A stretch of DNA of 64,000 bases from Candidatus Xiphinematobacter sp. Idaho Grape (GCF_001318295.1 NZ_CP012665.1:496001-560000), one strand, 5' to 3'. Shown: positions 52,742 to 61,731, numbered from the stretch's first letter. The notes: generated by a model from the letters alone, not told the origin. Numbers and translations: made by a program.

Positions 52742-53929
52742 CTAGTACTGAGGCACTGATGGATCGATCCTATCGGACCATGCATGGATACCACCCTCTA
52801 CGTTAAACAATTTTGTAAAGCCAGCGTCACGCAGTTGACACAGTGCCCTCATGCTCCGTCCCCCCGTTTTACAATGAATATAAATTTCATCGGCAGCATC
52901 CAGCTCACTCATGCGGGAGGCAAGTTCGCCTAATGGAATCAGGCGAGAACCGGGAATTCTGGCAATCTGGTGCTCATGGAGTTCACGTACATCTAAGAGG
53001 GTCAATGGGATACCGGAACTAAGCTTCTCCCTTAATACCTCGACGCTCACTGTCGGAACTGCAGTTCCGATTTCTGCTGAGCGTGAGACTCCGCAAAACT
53101 GTTCGTAGTCGATAAGTCCCGTAAGAGTGGGTCGCTCACTGCAGAGAGGACAACGAGGATCCTTGCGTATTCTAAACTCACTAAATTTCATCTTGAGAGC
53201 GTCGAAATGGAGAAGCCTACCTATAAGGCAATTTCCTATCCCTACTAAGAGCTTAATGCATTCAATGGATTGAATGAGGCCCACAATACCCGGGAGAACT
53301 CCCAAAACCCCACCCTCAGCACAACTAGGAACAGTTCCCGGAGGGGGTGGCTCAGGAAAAAGGCAACGATAGCAGGGACCACCCAGATGTGGGGCAAATA
53401 CCGTACTCTGCCCTTCAAATCTAAAAATCGAGCCATAAATGTTCGGCTTCTTCAGAAAGAAGCATACATCATTAGAAAGGTATCGAGTTTGGAAATTATC
53501 GGTACCATCAACGATTAAATCGTAATCCATTACGATGCTCGCGGCGTTTTCGCTGCAAAAAAGGCAATCGTACGCCACCAGGCTTACATGGGGATTGATG
53601 TCCCTAATTCGCTCCAGTGCACTGTCAAGCTTTTTTCTGCCGATGTCCTTTGTTCCATGTAAAACTTGACGCTGCAGATTAGAGCGGTCCACGATGTCAA
53701 AGTCCACCAATCCTAGTTTGCCAATTCCAGCGGCTGCAAGGTAGAGGGCAATGGGAGAACCTAGCCCTCCAGCTCCAATACAGAGAACGCTGGAAGCTTT
53801 AAGCTTTTTCTGCCCCTCCAAGGTTATTTCTGGCATAATGAGGTGGCGCGCATATCGCGCAACTTCGTCGCGGCCAAGCTCGACAGAGTCAATTCGCTCC
53901 GTGCCAATGATGCTGCTTGTTCTATCCAT
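52742..53929 (-). CDS. moeB: MoeB/ThiF-type adenylyltransferase with C-terminal rhodanese domain
   Basis: 395 residues. The E1-like domain (~20-265) has nucleotide site GAGGLGSP, Asp-rich VDFDIVDRSNLQRQ, zinc pairs GPCYRC and CPLC, and catalytic-Cys region PSCAEGGVLG. A C-terminal rhodanese domain (~285-390) has active-site loop HCKTGGRSM. Such MoeZ-like fusions adenylate a sulfur-carrier C-terminus (MoaD, ThiS or CysO) and thiolate it. Neighbours do not show which carrier is served. ATG start without a Shine-Dalgarno tract. Confidence 0.92.
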   Translation of the reverse strand: MDRTSSIIGTERIDSVELGRDEVARYARHLIMPEITLEGQKKLKASSVLCIGAGGLGSPIALYLAAAGIGKLGLVDFDIVDRSNLQRQVLHGTKDIGRKKLDSALERIRDINPHVSLVAYDCLFCSENAASIVMDYDLIVDGTDNFQTRYLSNDVCFFLKKPNIYGSIFRFEGQSTVFAPHLGGPCYRCLFPEPPPPGTVPSCAEGGVLGVLPGIVGLIQSIECIKLLVGIGNCLIGRLLHFDALKMKFSEFRIRKDPRCPLCSERPTLTGLIDYEQFCGVSRSAEIGTAVPTVSVEVLREKLSSGIPLTLLDVRELHEHQIARIPGSRLIPLGELASRMSELDAADEIYIHCKTGGRSMRALCQLRDAGFTKLFNVEGGIHAWSDRIDPSVPQY

Positions 53930-54049
53930 ACTTAAATCTAAATCCTCCCTAGGCTGAGGGTAAGAAGTAGTTTCCCAGGAATCAACAATGAAATTCCGCT
54001 ACAGCCCGCAATTTCTGAATATTATAGGGCAGAAACTATTTTGACATGG

Positions 54050-54077
54050 GTAAAAAATATCCCCTTGCGAAAAGGGG
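54050..54077 (-). terminator. Intrinsic terminator downstream of lysA
   Basis: On the minus strand CCCCTT (54077-54072 side) pairs with AAGGGG around a 5-base loop, followed by ATATTTTTTACC. This GC-topped stem plus T6 run lies ~150 bases after the lysA stop and is the best intrinsic terminator in this half of the window. The rest of 53930-54226 shows no gene. Confidence 0.65.
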
Positions 54078-54226
54078 CGAGGATTCCAAGCTCCGATTCG
54101 AAAAGAGGACTAATGGGGCTTAGCACGGTGCAATCTAGAGAGAATACGTGTCACATCAGCAATACACTGCTAATAGCCGGACAGCGGTTAACATGACAGT
54201 GGCTTATCCAATGACGGAGCTACTCC

Positions 54227-55549
54227 CTACCCACTTTCTAGGTGAGGCGCATTTGAAGGAGTGTCTATGGTATGTTCTCCGCGGATGAGGTCAGAGAGTT
54301 TTTCCCGCTCTCGAACAAGGAAAGATCTGGAATTGTCTACCATAACCTCTGCTGCAAGAGGACGGGAGTTATAACGGGAAGACATAACAGCACCATAGGC
54401 ACCAGCACTCATAAGTGCTAAATAGTCTCCAGGCTGACAATTAGGGAGAGTGGTATCCTGCAGGAAGAAATCTCCGCTCTCACAGATAGGCCCAACAACA
54501 TCCGCTGTACCTGCAGCAAGATGGGAGGAGTGTTTAAGAGGAACCACTTGATGCGGCGCTTCATAAAGGGCAGGTCGAATGAGATCGTTCATGCCGGCGT
54601 TCACAATCACGAAGCGCTTGGTAAATTTCTTCTTGACCTGGATTACTTGTGTGACAAGTACGCCAGCATTGCCAACAAGGCTGCGGCCAGGTTCGAACAA
54701 GATTTTAACTCCAAGGGAGGAAAGGAGTGGTAGGAGGGCCGCAGCGTATCTCTCCGGGGTTAGAAGTTTTGCATCTGCCCCTTCCCACCACTGTGGAGTT
54801 CCACTTTCTAGAGCTTCTTGATAGACAATTCCCATACCCCCCCCTATGCTGAAAGACTCAACTCCGTAACATTCCTTGAGACGGACGACAAGAGGGGATA
54901 GCTTTTCGACAGCCTCGACGAAGGGTCGACAATCTAGAATCTGGGAACCAATATGGGTCTGGATGCCGCGAATGAAAAGGTGAGGTAGACTGGCAGCGTA
55001 AGCGTACGCTTCTTCAGCGCAGCCCAGGTCAATCCCGAATTTGTTGTGGGCCTTTCCCGTAGTAATGTAAGAATGTGTACCTGCCTCCACGTCCGGGTTA
55101 ATACGCAAGGCTATTGGGGCCCTTCTTCCCAGTTTTCCTGCAATTCTGTTGATAATCTCTAGTTCAGCTTCGGATTCTACAACAAAGCAGTGTACACTTT
55201 CCTTAAGTGCATAGTCGATTTCTTCCTGGGTTTTACCGATTCCTGCAAAGGTACAACGACCAGCACAACCACCGGCCTGAAGGACACGATAGAGTTCCCC
55301 ACCAGAGACAATGTCAAACCCCGACCCTAGCTTAGCGAAAAGATTCAGGACAGCCAGATTAGAATTAGCTTTAACTGCGTAGCAGATTAGGTGGTCTAAA
55401 GGTGCTGAGGCAGCTTCCAAACGCTGGAAATTGTCCCGGATGGTTTGTGCTGAATAGACATAGAGGGGAGTTCCATAACGCTCGCTCAAGTAAGAGAGTT
55501 CCTGCTGTTCACAGCAAAGTGATCCCTTGTGGAAAGCAAAGTGATGCAT
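54227..55549 (-). CDS. lysA: Diaminopimelate decarboxylase
   Basis: 440 residues, alanine-racemase-fold PLP enzyme: Lys60 in CYAVKAN, HNKFGIDL, GIQTHIGSQ, SIGGGMGI, EPGRSLVGNAG, and the substrate-specific CESGDFF motif with the cysteine from the partner subunit. It converts meso-DAP to lysine and is the last step of lysine synthesis. Divergent from ndh across ~150 bp. Confidence 0.96.
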   Translation of the reverse strand: MHHFAFHKGSLCCEQQELSYLSERYGTPLYVYSAQTIRDNFQRLEAASAPLDHLICYAVKANSNLAVLNLFAKLGSGFDIVSGGELYRVLQAGGCAGRCTFAGIGKTQEEIDYALKESVHCFVVESEAELEIINRIAGKLGRRAPIALRINPDVEAGTHSYITTGKAHNKFGIDLGCAEEAYAYAASLPHLFIRGIQTHIGSQILDCRPFVEAVEKLSPLVVRLKECYGVESFSIGGGMGIVYQEALESGTPQWWEGADAKLLTPERYAAALLPLLSSLGVKILFEPGRSLVGNAGVLVTQVIQVKKKFTKRFVIVNAGMNDLIRPALYEAPHQVVPLKHSSHLAAGTADVVGPICESGDFFLQDTTLPNCQPGDYLALMSAGAYGAVMSSRYNSRPLAAEVMVDNSRSFLVREREKLSDLIRGEHTIDTPSNAPHLESG

Positions 55550-55702
55550 GGTCAGAAAAAATGTAACCGCTGTTCTCCAATGTCAATAAGTCAGTGAAGT
55601 AAAGGATTTCCTAGAAGGGCAAGCTAGTGCAGAAGAGGAACAAAAAACGTCTGCAGATTTTCTATATGAAAACTGCTTATCATCCGTCAAAATAGGACTT
55701 CT

Positions 55703-57022
55703 ATGAGTCATACAAGTGGAACCATCGGAAATCAATCGAGCCTACCAGTTGTCATTATTATCGGAGGAGGATTTGGCGGACTATCTGCCGCACGCGCCCT
55801 TGCAAATGTGGCGGTCCGAATCATTCTGGTTGACAAGAGCAACCATCATCTTTTTCAGCCGCTGCTCTATCAGGTCGCAACGTCTGGCCTGGCGGAAGCG
55901 GATATCGCTGAACCAATTCGCTCCATTTTACGTAACCAAAGGAACGTAGAGATTTTTCTCGATGAGGTAACCAGGATTAATACAGTTGAGAAACTGGTGG
56001 TGACGTCAGATTTGACCCTACACTACGACTATCTTATCCTGGCCTGCGGTGCACGCCATTCCTATTTCGGAAAAGACGAATGGGAGCAGCATGCCCCTGG
56101 CTTGAAGACACTAGGTGACGCTGTCAACATTCGAAACCGTATTCTCATGGCGTTTGAGGTTGCCGAGAAGGCTTCCGCACCAGAAGAGCGCAAACGGGCA
56201 ATGACCTTTGTGGTAGTAGGTGGAGGACCGACTGGTGTCGAAACGGCAGGTGCTATTGCTGAACTGGCCTACTGTACTCTAAAAAGAGATTTTCGTCACA
56301 TCAATCCGGCAGAGGCTCGGATTATTCTCATTGAGGCTACCTCCCACATTCTTCCTACGTTCGATCTTGTTCTTTCTAGAAAAGCTCTTGAACAATTGAA
56401 AAAACTTCGCGTTGATGTCCGTCTTAATGCGAAAGTCACTCGAATTACAGAGGACTACGTGGAAGTAAGTGGAATCACAATCCCTACGCGCACCGTTATT
56501 TGGGCCGCTGGAAATATGGCTTCTCCTTTGGGAAGCCAACTTGGTGTTGAAGTGGATCGTCAGGGGCGGGTGATGGTCAATGCAGATATGAGTATTCCTG
56601 GACACCCTGAGGTATTCGTGATTGGAGACATGGCCTTTGCTAAACGAGCCAACGGCACCCCTGTTCCTGGTGTTTCTCCAGCGGCAGTACAAGCTGGGCG
56701 TCACGTAGCAAGAAATATCCTTCGCCTATTAAACGGGATTTCTACGAAACACTTTGAATATGTGGACAAGGGAAGTATGGCTACTATTGGACGGCACGCT
56801 GCTATAGCTGATTTACATCTGATCAAGTTTAGCGGATATTTTGCCTGGATAACCTGGGCATTTATTCACCTTTATTTCCTCATTGGATTTAGAAAACGTT
56901 CACGTGTGTTTCTGAGTTGGGTGTTTTCCTACCTAACTTATACAACCACATCTCGCATAATTCTTCCCCAGACTCAGCAAGATGACCTTCTAAGAGGCCG
57001 TTCTGTTTCCAAAAACACTTAA
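55703..57022 (+). CDS. ndh: Type II NADH dehydrogenase
   Basis: 439 residues. FAD-binding IIGGGFGGLSAARAL at ~18, NADH-binding VVGGGPTGVETAGAIAEL at ~173, and ATG-like EVFVIGDMAFA with the FAD-ribityl Asp. The C-terminal amphipathic membrane anchor contains FAWITWAFIHLYFLIGF. NDH-2 passes electrons from NADH to (mena)quinone without proton pumping. Compatible with the menaquinone genes nearby. ATG 55703 without a Shine-Dalgarno tract. Confidence 0.93.
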   Translation: MSHTSGTIGNQSSLPVVIIIGGGFGGLSAARALANVAVRIILVDKSNHHLFQPLLYQVATSGLAEADIAEPIRSILRNQRNVEIFLDEVTRINTVEKLVVTSDLTLHYDYLILACGARHSYFGKDEWEQHAPGLKTLGDAVNIRNRILMAFEVAEKASAPEERKRAMTFVVVGGGPTGVETAGAIAELAYCTLKRDFRHINPAEARIILIEATSHILPTFDLVLSRKALEQLKKLRVDVRLNAKVTRITEDYVEVSGITIPTRTVIWAAGNMASPLGSQLGVEVDRQGRVMVNADMSIPGHPEVFVIGDMAFAKRANGTPVPGVSPAAVQAGRHVARNILRLLNGISTKHFEYVDKGSMATIGRHAAIADLHLIKFSGYFAWITWAFIHLYFLIGFRKRSRVFLSWVFSYLTYTTTSRIILPQTQQDDLLRGRSVSKNT

Positions 57023-57174
57023 TCATTAGCAACGCTGGGTATTTGGAATCGGAAGATCTTCCTTGCCGAGTCCTGTTGCTCTCACCTTTGCGTAGAATTA
57101 TCATTGCAAATTCTCCTCGCTTCTCCTTTCTTCCCAGGATACAGTGGGCCGGGGTCGGTGCAAGAGAGTATCAA

Positions 57175-58062
57175 ATGAAGAAAGCGGATGATAAGAAGCT
57201 ACTGCTGGGGTTGCCCTCCGGCAGCCTGATGGAGGCTACGGTGCAGCTTTTCGCGAAGGCAGGTTTTAGTATTTCCGGTTCTACTCGCTCCTACCGTCCC
57301 GCGGTGGATGATCCCGATTTAGAGGTCCGTGTCTTGCGTGCTCAAGAGATTAGCCGTTATGTAGAGCGCAGCTATTTAGATGCTGGAATCACTGGACAGG
57401 ATTGGGTAGCTGAAAGTGGTTCTCACGTACGTGAAGTAGAAGTGCTCCCCTATAGCAAAGCAAGCACAAACCCAACGCGCTGGGTGTTGGTGGTGCCCGA
57501 AGAGTCTCCAGTGCACTCAGTATACGATTTGGAGGGAAAGCGAATTGCAACTGAGGTAGTTAGTTTGACTAAAGATTTTTTTAGAAAACATGGGGTGGAT
57601 GTTCAGGTTGAATTCTCTTGGGGTGCTACTGAAGTTAAAGTGCCAGACCTAGTGGACGCGATTGTAGAGATTACGGAGACCGGTGCTTCGCTCCAAGCTA
57701 ACAAGCTACGGGTCATAGATACTCTGTTAGAGTCATACCCTGTCCTGGTGACGAATAAGTGTAGTTGGAAGAATAAATGGAAACGAAACAAACTGGAGAG
57801 CCTTGCCCTCTTGTTAAAAGGGGCATTGGACGCCCATAGTCTGGTTGGAATAAAAATGAACCTCCCCTCGGCAAATTTGGAAAATTTGCTTGGGGCGCTA
57901 CCCTCCTTGAGGAATCCCACTGTCTCTCCTTTGGCTCAGGCCAATTGGGTCGCGGTGGAAGCCGTTGTTGAAGAAAAAGTAGTCCGAGAAATCCTCGCTA
58001 AGTTGAAAGCACTCGGCGCAGAGGGGATTATTGAATATCCTTTGAATAAAGTTGTTTACTAA
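57175..58062 (+). CDS. hisG: ATP phosphoribosyltransferase, long form
   Basis: 295 residues from ATG 57175 (MKKADDKKLLLGLPSGSL); an in-frame upstream extension is rejected. Periplasmic-binding-like catalytic core with DAGITGQDWV and the PRPP-binding VDAIVEITETGASLQ. A C-terminal ACT-like domain (~225-295) marks the hexameric, histidine-feedback-inhibited HisG_L form that needs no HisZ. First step of histidine synthesis; hisI is at 51 kb. Confidence 0.95.
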   Translation: MKKADDKKLLLGLPSGSLMEATVQLFAKAGFSISGSTRSYRPAVDDPDLEVRVLRAQEISRYVERSYLDAGITGQDWVAESGSHVREVEVLPYSKASTNPTRWVLVVPEESPVHSVYDLEGKRIATEVVSLTKDFFRKHGVDVQVEFSWGATEVKVPDLVDAIVEITETGASLQANKLRVIDTLLESYPVLVTNKCSWKNKWKRNKLESLALLLKGALDAHSLVGIKMNLPSANLENLLGALPSLRNPTVSPLAQANWVAVEAVVEEKVVREILAKLKALGAEGIIEYPLNKVVY

Positions 58063-58162
58063 GTTTAAGTTGTGCGAGGATTGGCAATGTACTAGCGCGA
58101 GAGTCGTCTTTTGATTAACGAAAAGTAAGTCTTGGCAGTAGAAATTGCCTGGAAAAAATCAC

Positions 58163-58267
58163 ATGGGTTCGCTCAAAAAGAAGAGAAGAAGTAAGATTGC
58201 AAAGCACAAGCGCAGCAAACGAATGAAGCAAAATCGCCATAAGAAACGCTTGCGGTACAAGTCGTAG
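58163..58267 (+). CDS. bS22/AURKAIP1 (mS38)-like small basic ribosomal protein
   Basis: 34 residues, about half Lys/Arg: MGSLKKKRRSKIAKHKR then MKQNRHKKRLRYKS. This matches the AURKAIP1/COX24-domain family, whose mycobacterial member bS22 sits near the 30S decoding centre and whose mitochondrial relative is mS38. Too short for routine gene finding. 100 bp after hisG; a C/G-rich hairpin follows the stop. Confidence 0.75.
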   Translation: MGSLKKKRRSKIAKHKRSKRMKQNRHKKRLRYKS

Positions 58268-58273
58268 ACTTCC

Positions 58274-58294
58274 CCCCCCTGTTGGAGAGGGGGG
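58274..58294 (+). terminator. C6/G6 hairpin after the bS22-like gene
   Basis: CCCCCC (58274-58279) and GGGGGG (58289-58294) flank a 9-base loop immediately downstream of the stop codon. A T tract is lacking. The position fits a terminator or mRNA 3' stabilising structure. Confidence 0.45.
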
Positions 58295-58591
58295 CGGGTT
58301 GTGCACTCTGTGCATGTTGATATTTTTCAGAAAGAGAGAGTAGGTTTTGGATTGCATGTTAGCAATGCTTGGCCTTGAGGAAGTCGAGGTAGCCTCTCAG
58401 AGATTTTATTTCCTAAGATGTCATTGAGAGGAAGTAGTCTCAGGATCAAAGAAGAATGAGTGTCGTCCAAAAAAACAGGTCCTGCGCAGGGTAGTGGCGT
58501 CTTTTGCTCAGATTCAGTTGTGGTGGATTAGACATGGCGTTGCCCTACGGGTTATAAAAACTCCTGGCCTTTCAGTTCTATGATCTGGGTT

Positions 58592-58623
58592 CCCCTCTTC
58601 TTGGAAGAGGGGTACTTCCTTTT
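58592..58623 (+). terminator. Perfect hairpin with T-rich tail in the 58.3-58.8 kb gap
   Basis: CCCCTCTT-CTTGG-AAGAGGGG (58592-58612), then TACTTCCTTTT. An 8-bp perfect stem and T-rich tail suggest a terminator, yet no gene is recognised immediately upstream. The transcript it would end may be an unannotated RNA in 58295-58591 or a remnant. The rest of the gap to 58831 has one open + frame (58672-58890) running into mqnD from the opposite side, not credited. Confidence 0.45.
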
Positions 58624-58831
58624 AGCGAGGAGCAAACAAAACCACGCCTAGGGGATAGATCTCCACGACTAGTGCTTGGTAGTAGTGCTCGGCCAAGTCT
58701 GGGACTTGTACTGGATGGAGTAATTTTTCAAAGCAAATGCTCGCTGCTAAGCAATCTTTGTAATTTTACGGATCACTTCCCCGAAGCTGCACACGCGAAC
58801 TTAATCCCAACGGAAGCATTCCTAGGCTTAA

Positions 58832-59740
58832 TCAGAGATTCTCCTGCAAAAGATGGGGCTCCTTTCCATAAGCAAATTGCGGGAGAATAAGAGGCGACAC
58901 AACCCCCACTCTGTATGCCTCGGAGAAAAGCCTCTCGAGAGCTTGACACCCCTTCCTACCATAGTCAAGCGTGTAGTCATTAACGTACATTCGGATAAAT
59001 TGGTGTGCAAGCGCCACTCCCATTCCACGAGCGTAGGGCAGGCTGTACTCTATGGCAGAGCTTTGATGCTGAAGTCCGTATTGGATGCTTCCTCTAAGGA
59101 TCTCCGCGATATCTCTTTGGACAGAGGGAGGAATGTCTTTCCGGATCACATTCCCTCCCAATGGGAGTGGGAGTTGTGTATAGGATTTCCACCATTCCCC
59201 TAGATCTAATACTTTTTTAAAGCCTTGCCTTAGATAGGTGAGCTGGCCTTCGTGAATAAGGAGGCCAACGTCCGCTTCTCCGTTTTTTACCGTGGAGAAA
59301 ATTTTATCGAAGGGGACACTAATATGCTTGAATTCTCCTAAAAAAATCCGTGTGGTTAGGTAAGCAGTAGTCGTGCGTCCCGGGACGGCGATGCGTTGGT
59401 TAAGAAGCCATTTTCTACAATCATCTAGGGAAAAGAAGGAAGGTACAGAGGTTGTGTGGTGGGCAACCAACAGGGGACCATAGCCATCTCCTATGCTTGC
59501 TCCGATAGGAAGAAGTAGGTACTCATCCCTTAGATAAGCATAGGCATGAATGGAAACTGCTGAAACATGCAGTTCTCCCCGCGTAGCCTGTTTATTGAGC
59601 GACTCGATATCCTGAAGAACATGCCGGAAACGGTATCCCCTTAGGTCGATTTTTTCCTCAACCATTGCATAGAACATAAAAGCGTCATCTAGGTCCGGAG
59701 AGTGACCTATCATGAGGAGAGTGTCCTTCCAACTAGTCAT
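58832..59740 (-). CDS. mqnD: 1,4-dihydroxy-6-naphthoate synthase
   Basis: 302 residues from ATG 59740; a TTG at 59812 would add 24 unlikely residues. Periplasmic-binding-protein-like fold with the MqnD signature IGHSPDLDDAFMFYAM, GDGYGPLLV and IAVPGRTTTAYL, and LLIHEGQLTY with the catalytic histidine region. MqnD converts cyclic dehypoxanthinyl futalosine to the naphthoate ring of menaquinone. MqnA is a paralogue but lacks the SPDxDDAF opening. mqnA, mqnB and mqnC are not in the window. Confidence 0.92.
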   Translation of the reverse strand: MTSWKDTLLMIGHSPDLDDAFMFYAMVEEKIDLRGYRFRHVLQDIESLNKQATRGELHVSAVSIHAYAYLRDEYLLLPIGASIGDGYGPLLVAHHTTSVPSFFSLDDCRKWLLNQRIAVPGRTTTAYLTTRIFLGEFKHISVPFDKIFSTVKNGEADVGLLIHEGQLTYLRQGFKKVLDLGEWWKSYTQLPLPLGGNVIRKDIPPSVQRDIAEILRGSIQYGLQHQSSAIEYSLPYARGMGVALAHQFIRMYVNDYTLDYGRKGCQALERLFSEAYRVGVVSPLILPQFAYGKEPHLLQENL

Positions 59741-59884
59741 AGGGCAGTCCACAGAAGAAATAGGTTTATGACTTCCAAACTTACTTAATTGCTCGGAATG
59801 TTTTGTTGTCAAAACTCCCTACCTAACTCAGCACCCGCATCAGCGCGGGATTAAAGCAGATAACAGAGCAGTTGTCTTTGGCTT

Positions 59885-60430
59885 TCAGGTTCCTAGGAAG
59901 GAGCAGCTTAAGATGATGCATCCCACAACAACACCCACCCCAGCAGCAATATTCCAACGCCAGGAAGATGCAGTAAGCCATGCGATCTGATCCCTCATCA
60001 GATATGGCATGCCAGCCCAGACAACACCACAAAGGATACAGATATAGGCTAGGACAACAAGAGGCAACCGATAATTCAGGGGCCAGAGAATACAGGAGTT
60101 AAGAATAGGATCAGCAGCTAAAAGAGCGAGAAATCCTGTACTTCTCGCGGCCAAAAACTCCTCCAAGAAGAGCCAAGTGAGTAGTGCTGCAAGTACCACA
60201 GAGCCTAGTGCGATCGTACGTAAGTTAGCAAACTCACCCAAGTCCATTCTTCTTACCAGAAAGAATGTCCACGTAGCAGCCATCAGTAGAAGAGCGGTTC
60301 CCCAAGTTCTAGACCTAGGAAATTTCTGTATCCACTGACTGCAGTCTTTTTGTAGGAGTGCTGCAGCATGGACAAGAATTAGAAGTGTACCTACTATAGC
60401 TCCCACAGCTTGGTGAGAAGAACCACTCAT
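59885..60430 (-). CDS. Six-helix integral membrane protein of unknown function
   Basis: 181 residues from ATG 60430 (a GTG precedes it directly). Six hydrophobic spans (about 8-26, 42-59, 72-89, 96-117, 122-140, 157-179) with short loops; WAGMPYLMRDQIAW lies between helices 5 and 6. It sits 20 bases downstream of rnc on the same strand, so it is likely co-transcribed. No family recognised and no catalytic motif visible. Confidence 0.7.
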   Translation of the reverse strand: MSGSSHQAVGAIVGTLLILVHAAALLQKDCSQWIQKFPRSRTWGTALLLMAATWTFFLVRRMDLGEFANLRTIALGSVVLAALLTWLFLEEFLAARSTGFLALLAADPILNSCILWPLNYRLPLVVLAYICILCGVVWAGMPYLMRDQIAWLTASSWRWNIAAGVGVVVGCIILSCSFLGT

Positions 60431-60450
60431 CACTTTGTAAGGGCAGGAGT

Positions 60451-61146
60451 TTAGCGGAGTCTGAGTCTCCCCCAGGCGCGATCAGTCAGTGCTGCATTAG
60501 CCGCTGCCACTTCCGCCATTTTTTTACTACTTCCAGTGCCACGGCCAAGTTCTCGCCTTTCCCATGTCACGCTGCACTGAAAGTGTTTTCGGTGTTCTGG
60601 ACCGCTCTGGTTGAGCAGGATATACTCTGGTGTGGCTTGGGAAATAGCCTGAAGGATCTCTTGTAGTTCGCCTTTGGGATTAGATTTCTCAGAGTCCTGC
60701 AGAAGTTTTTCAAAACTGCTTTGTATTTGTTGGAGAATAAACCTGCGAACCTGTTCTAGTCCTCCGTCTAGATAGACTGCGCCAACTAGAGACTCAAAAG
60801 CATCAGCTAGTGTTGAAGCGCGGGTACGTCCTCCGCTAACATCTTCTCCATGGCCTATCATGAGGTATCTTCCGAGGCTAAGAGTGGCTGCATGATCTTT
60901 AAGGTTATCTCGTGAAACCACCCTTGCTCGTAGCTTGGTGAGTTCCCCCTCGCTGGAGTTAGGGAAGAGAGCATAGAGATGCTCGGTAACTACTAGCTGC
61001 AACACTGAATCTCCGAGAAATTCCAACCGCTGATTGTCAAACGGAAAACTTTTACGTTCCGAGGAAATACTTGGATGAGTGAGAGCTTCTGCTAGAAGGA
61101 GGGGGTTTCGGAACTTATATCCGATTTGCATTTCTAATGGATTCAT
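60451..61146 (-). CDS. rnc: Ribonuclease III
   Basis: 231 residues from ATG 61146 (MNPLEMQIGYKFRNPLLL); a longer frame from 61248 is rejected. Catalytic signature NQRLEFLGDSVL at 38-49 and the second acidic site DAFESLVGAVYLDGG. A C-terminal dsRBD starts near NPKGELQEIL and ends AEVAAANAAL. It processes rRNA and double-stranded mRNA regions. A 7-bp perfect hairpin lies 31-47 bases upstream of the start. Confidence 0.95.
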   Translation of the reverse strand: MNPLEMQIGYKFRNPLLLAEALTHPSISSERKSFPFDNQRLEFLGDSVLQLVVTEHLYALFPNSSEGELTKLRARVVSRDNLKDHAATLSLGRYLMIGHGEDVSGGRTRASTLADAFESLVGAVYLDGGLEQVRRFILQQIQSSFEKLLQDSEKSNPKGELQEILQAISQATPEYILLNQSGPEHRKHFQCSVTWERRELGRGTGSSKKMAEVAAANAALTDRAWGRLRLR

Positions 61147-61176
61147 TGGTGGGGCATCGGAGGGGATGAGGAGCCA

Positions 61177-61193
61177 GTGGCCTAAGAGGCCAC
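61177..61193 (-). promoter_or_regulatory. Perfect hairpin in the rnc leader
   Basis: GTGGCCT-AAG-AGGCCAC, an inverted repeat 31 bases before the rnc ATG. RNase III genes in several bacteria autoregulate by cleaving a leader stem-loop. This stem is short for an RNase III substrate unless extended by flanking pairing, so the role is speculative. Confidence 0.4.
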
Positions 61194-61383
61194 GGCACGA
61201 CGGTGTGGTTTGCCATAAGTTGTGTAATTTGACAAGAAGAAGACGCATTACAGCTCTGCAGTGGGCAACATAAGTGGGGCCCTACCTCCTGCCGAACAGT
61301 CTCTTCGGAGAACACCTAAAGTTTAACCTTTTCATTTACAAGCAGACGAGATTAACTGGCGGCGTAACCTTACTGATTATATC

Positions 61384-61731
61384 ATGACTTTCTTTGAAAA
61401 AATTGAAAAGGAGCAACTCAAGTCCGAAGTCGTCCCCTTTTCAGTCGGGGACAGTGTTAAGGTACACATACGTGTGGTTGAAGGAGATAGAGAGCGTATT
61501 CAGGTTTATTCCGGAATTGTCATTGCTCGGAGAGGTGCAGGAATCAATGCGAGTTTTACCGTGCGGCGCCTTTCTTTTGGAGAAGGGGTAGAGAAAAGCT
61601 TTTCGCTTCACTCCCCCAGAATTTCTAGGATCCAAGTGGAAAGAAGGGGGTACGTTCATCGTTCTAAACTCTATTACTTGCGTAGACGCAAAGGAAAATC
61701 TGCCATGACAGTCAGGGAGAGATCCTTCTAA
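61384..61731 (+). CDS. rplS: 50S ribosomal protein L19
   Basis: 115 residues. VGDSVKVHIRVVEGDRERIQ and YSGIVIARRGAGINASFTVR are diagnostic, ending in a KLYYLRRRKGKSA tail. L19 lies at the 30S-50S interface. It is alone here; rpsP, rimM and trmD, the usual neighbours, are absent. No Shine-Dalgarno tract. Confidence 0.97.
   Translation: MTFFEKIEKEQLKSEVVPFSVGDSVKVHIRVVEGDRERIQVYSGIVIARRGAGINASFTVRRLSFGEGVEKSFSLHSPRISRIQVERRGYVHRSKLYYLRRRKGKSAMTVRERSF

Noticed and set aside
58672-58890. 72-codon + frame antisense to the mqnD 3' end, with a Maf-like PRLVLGSS opening
   Set aside because: Similarity is limited to a few residues, and most of the frame is antisense to or beside mqnD.
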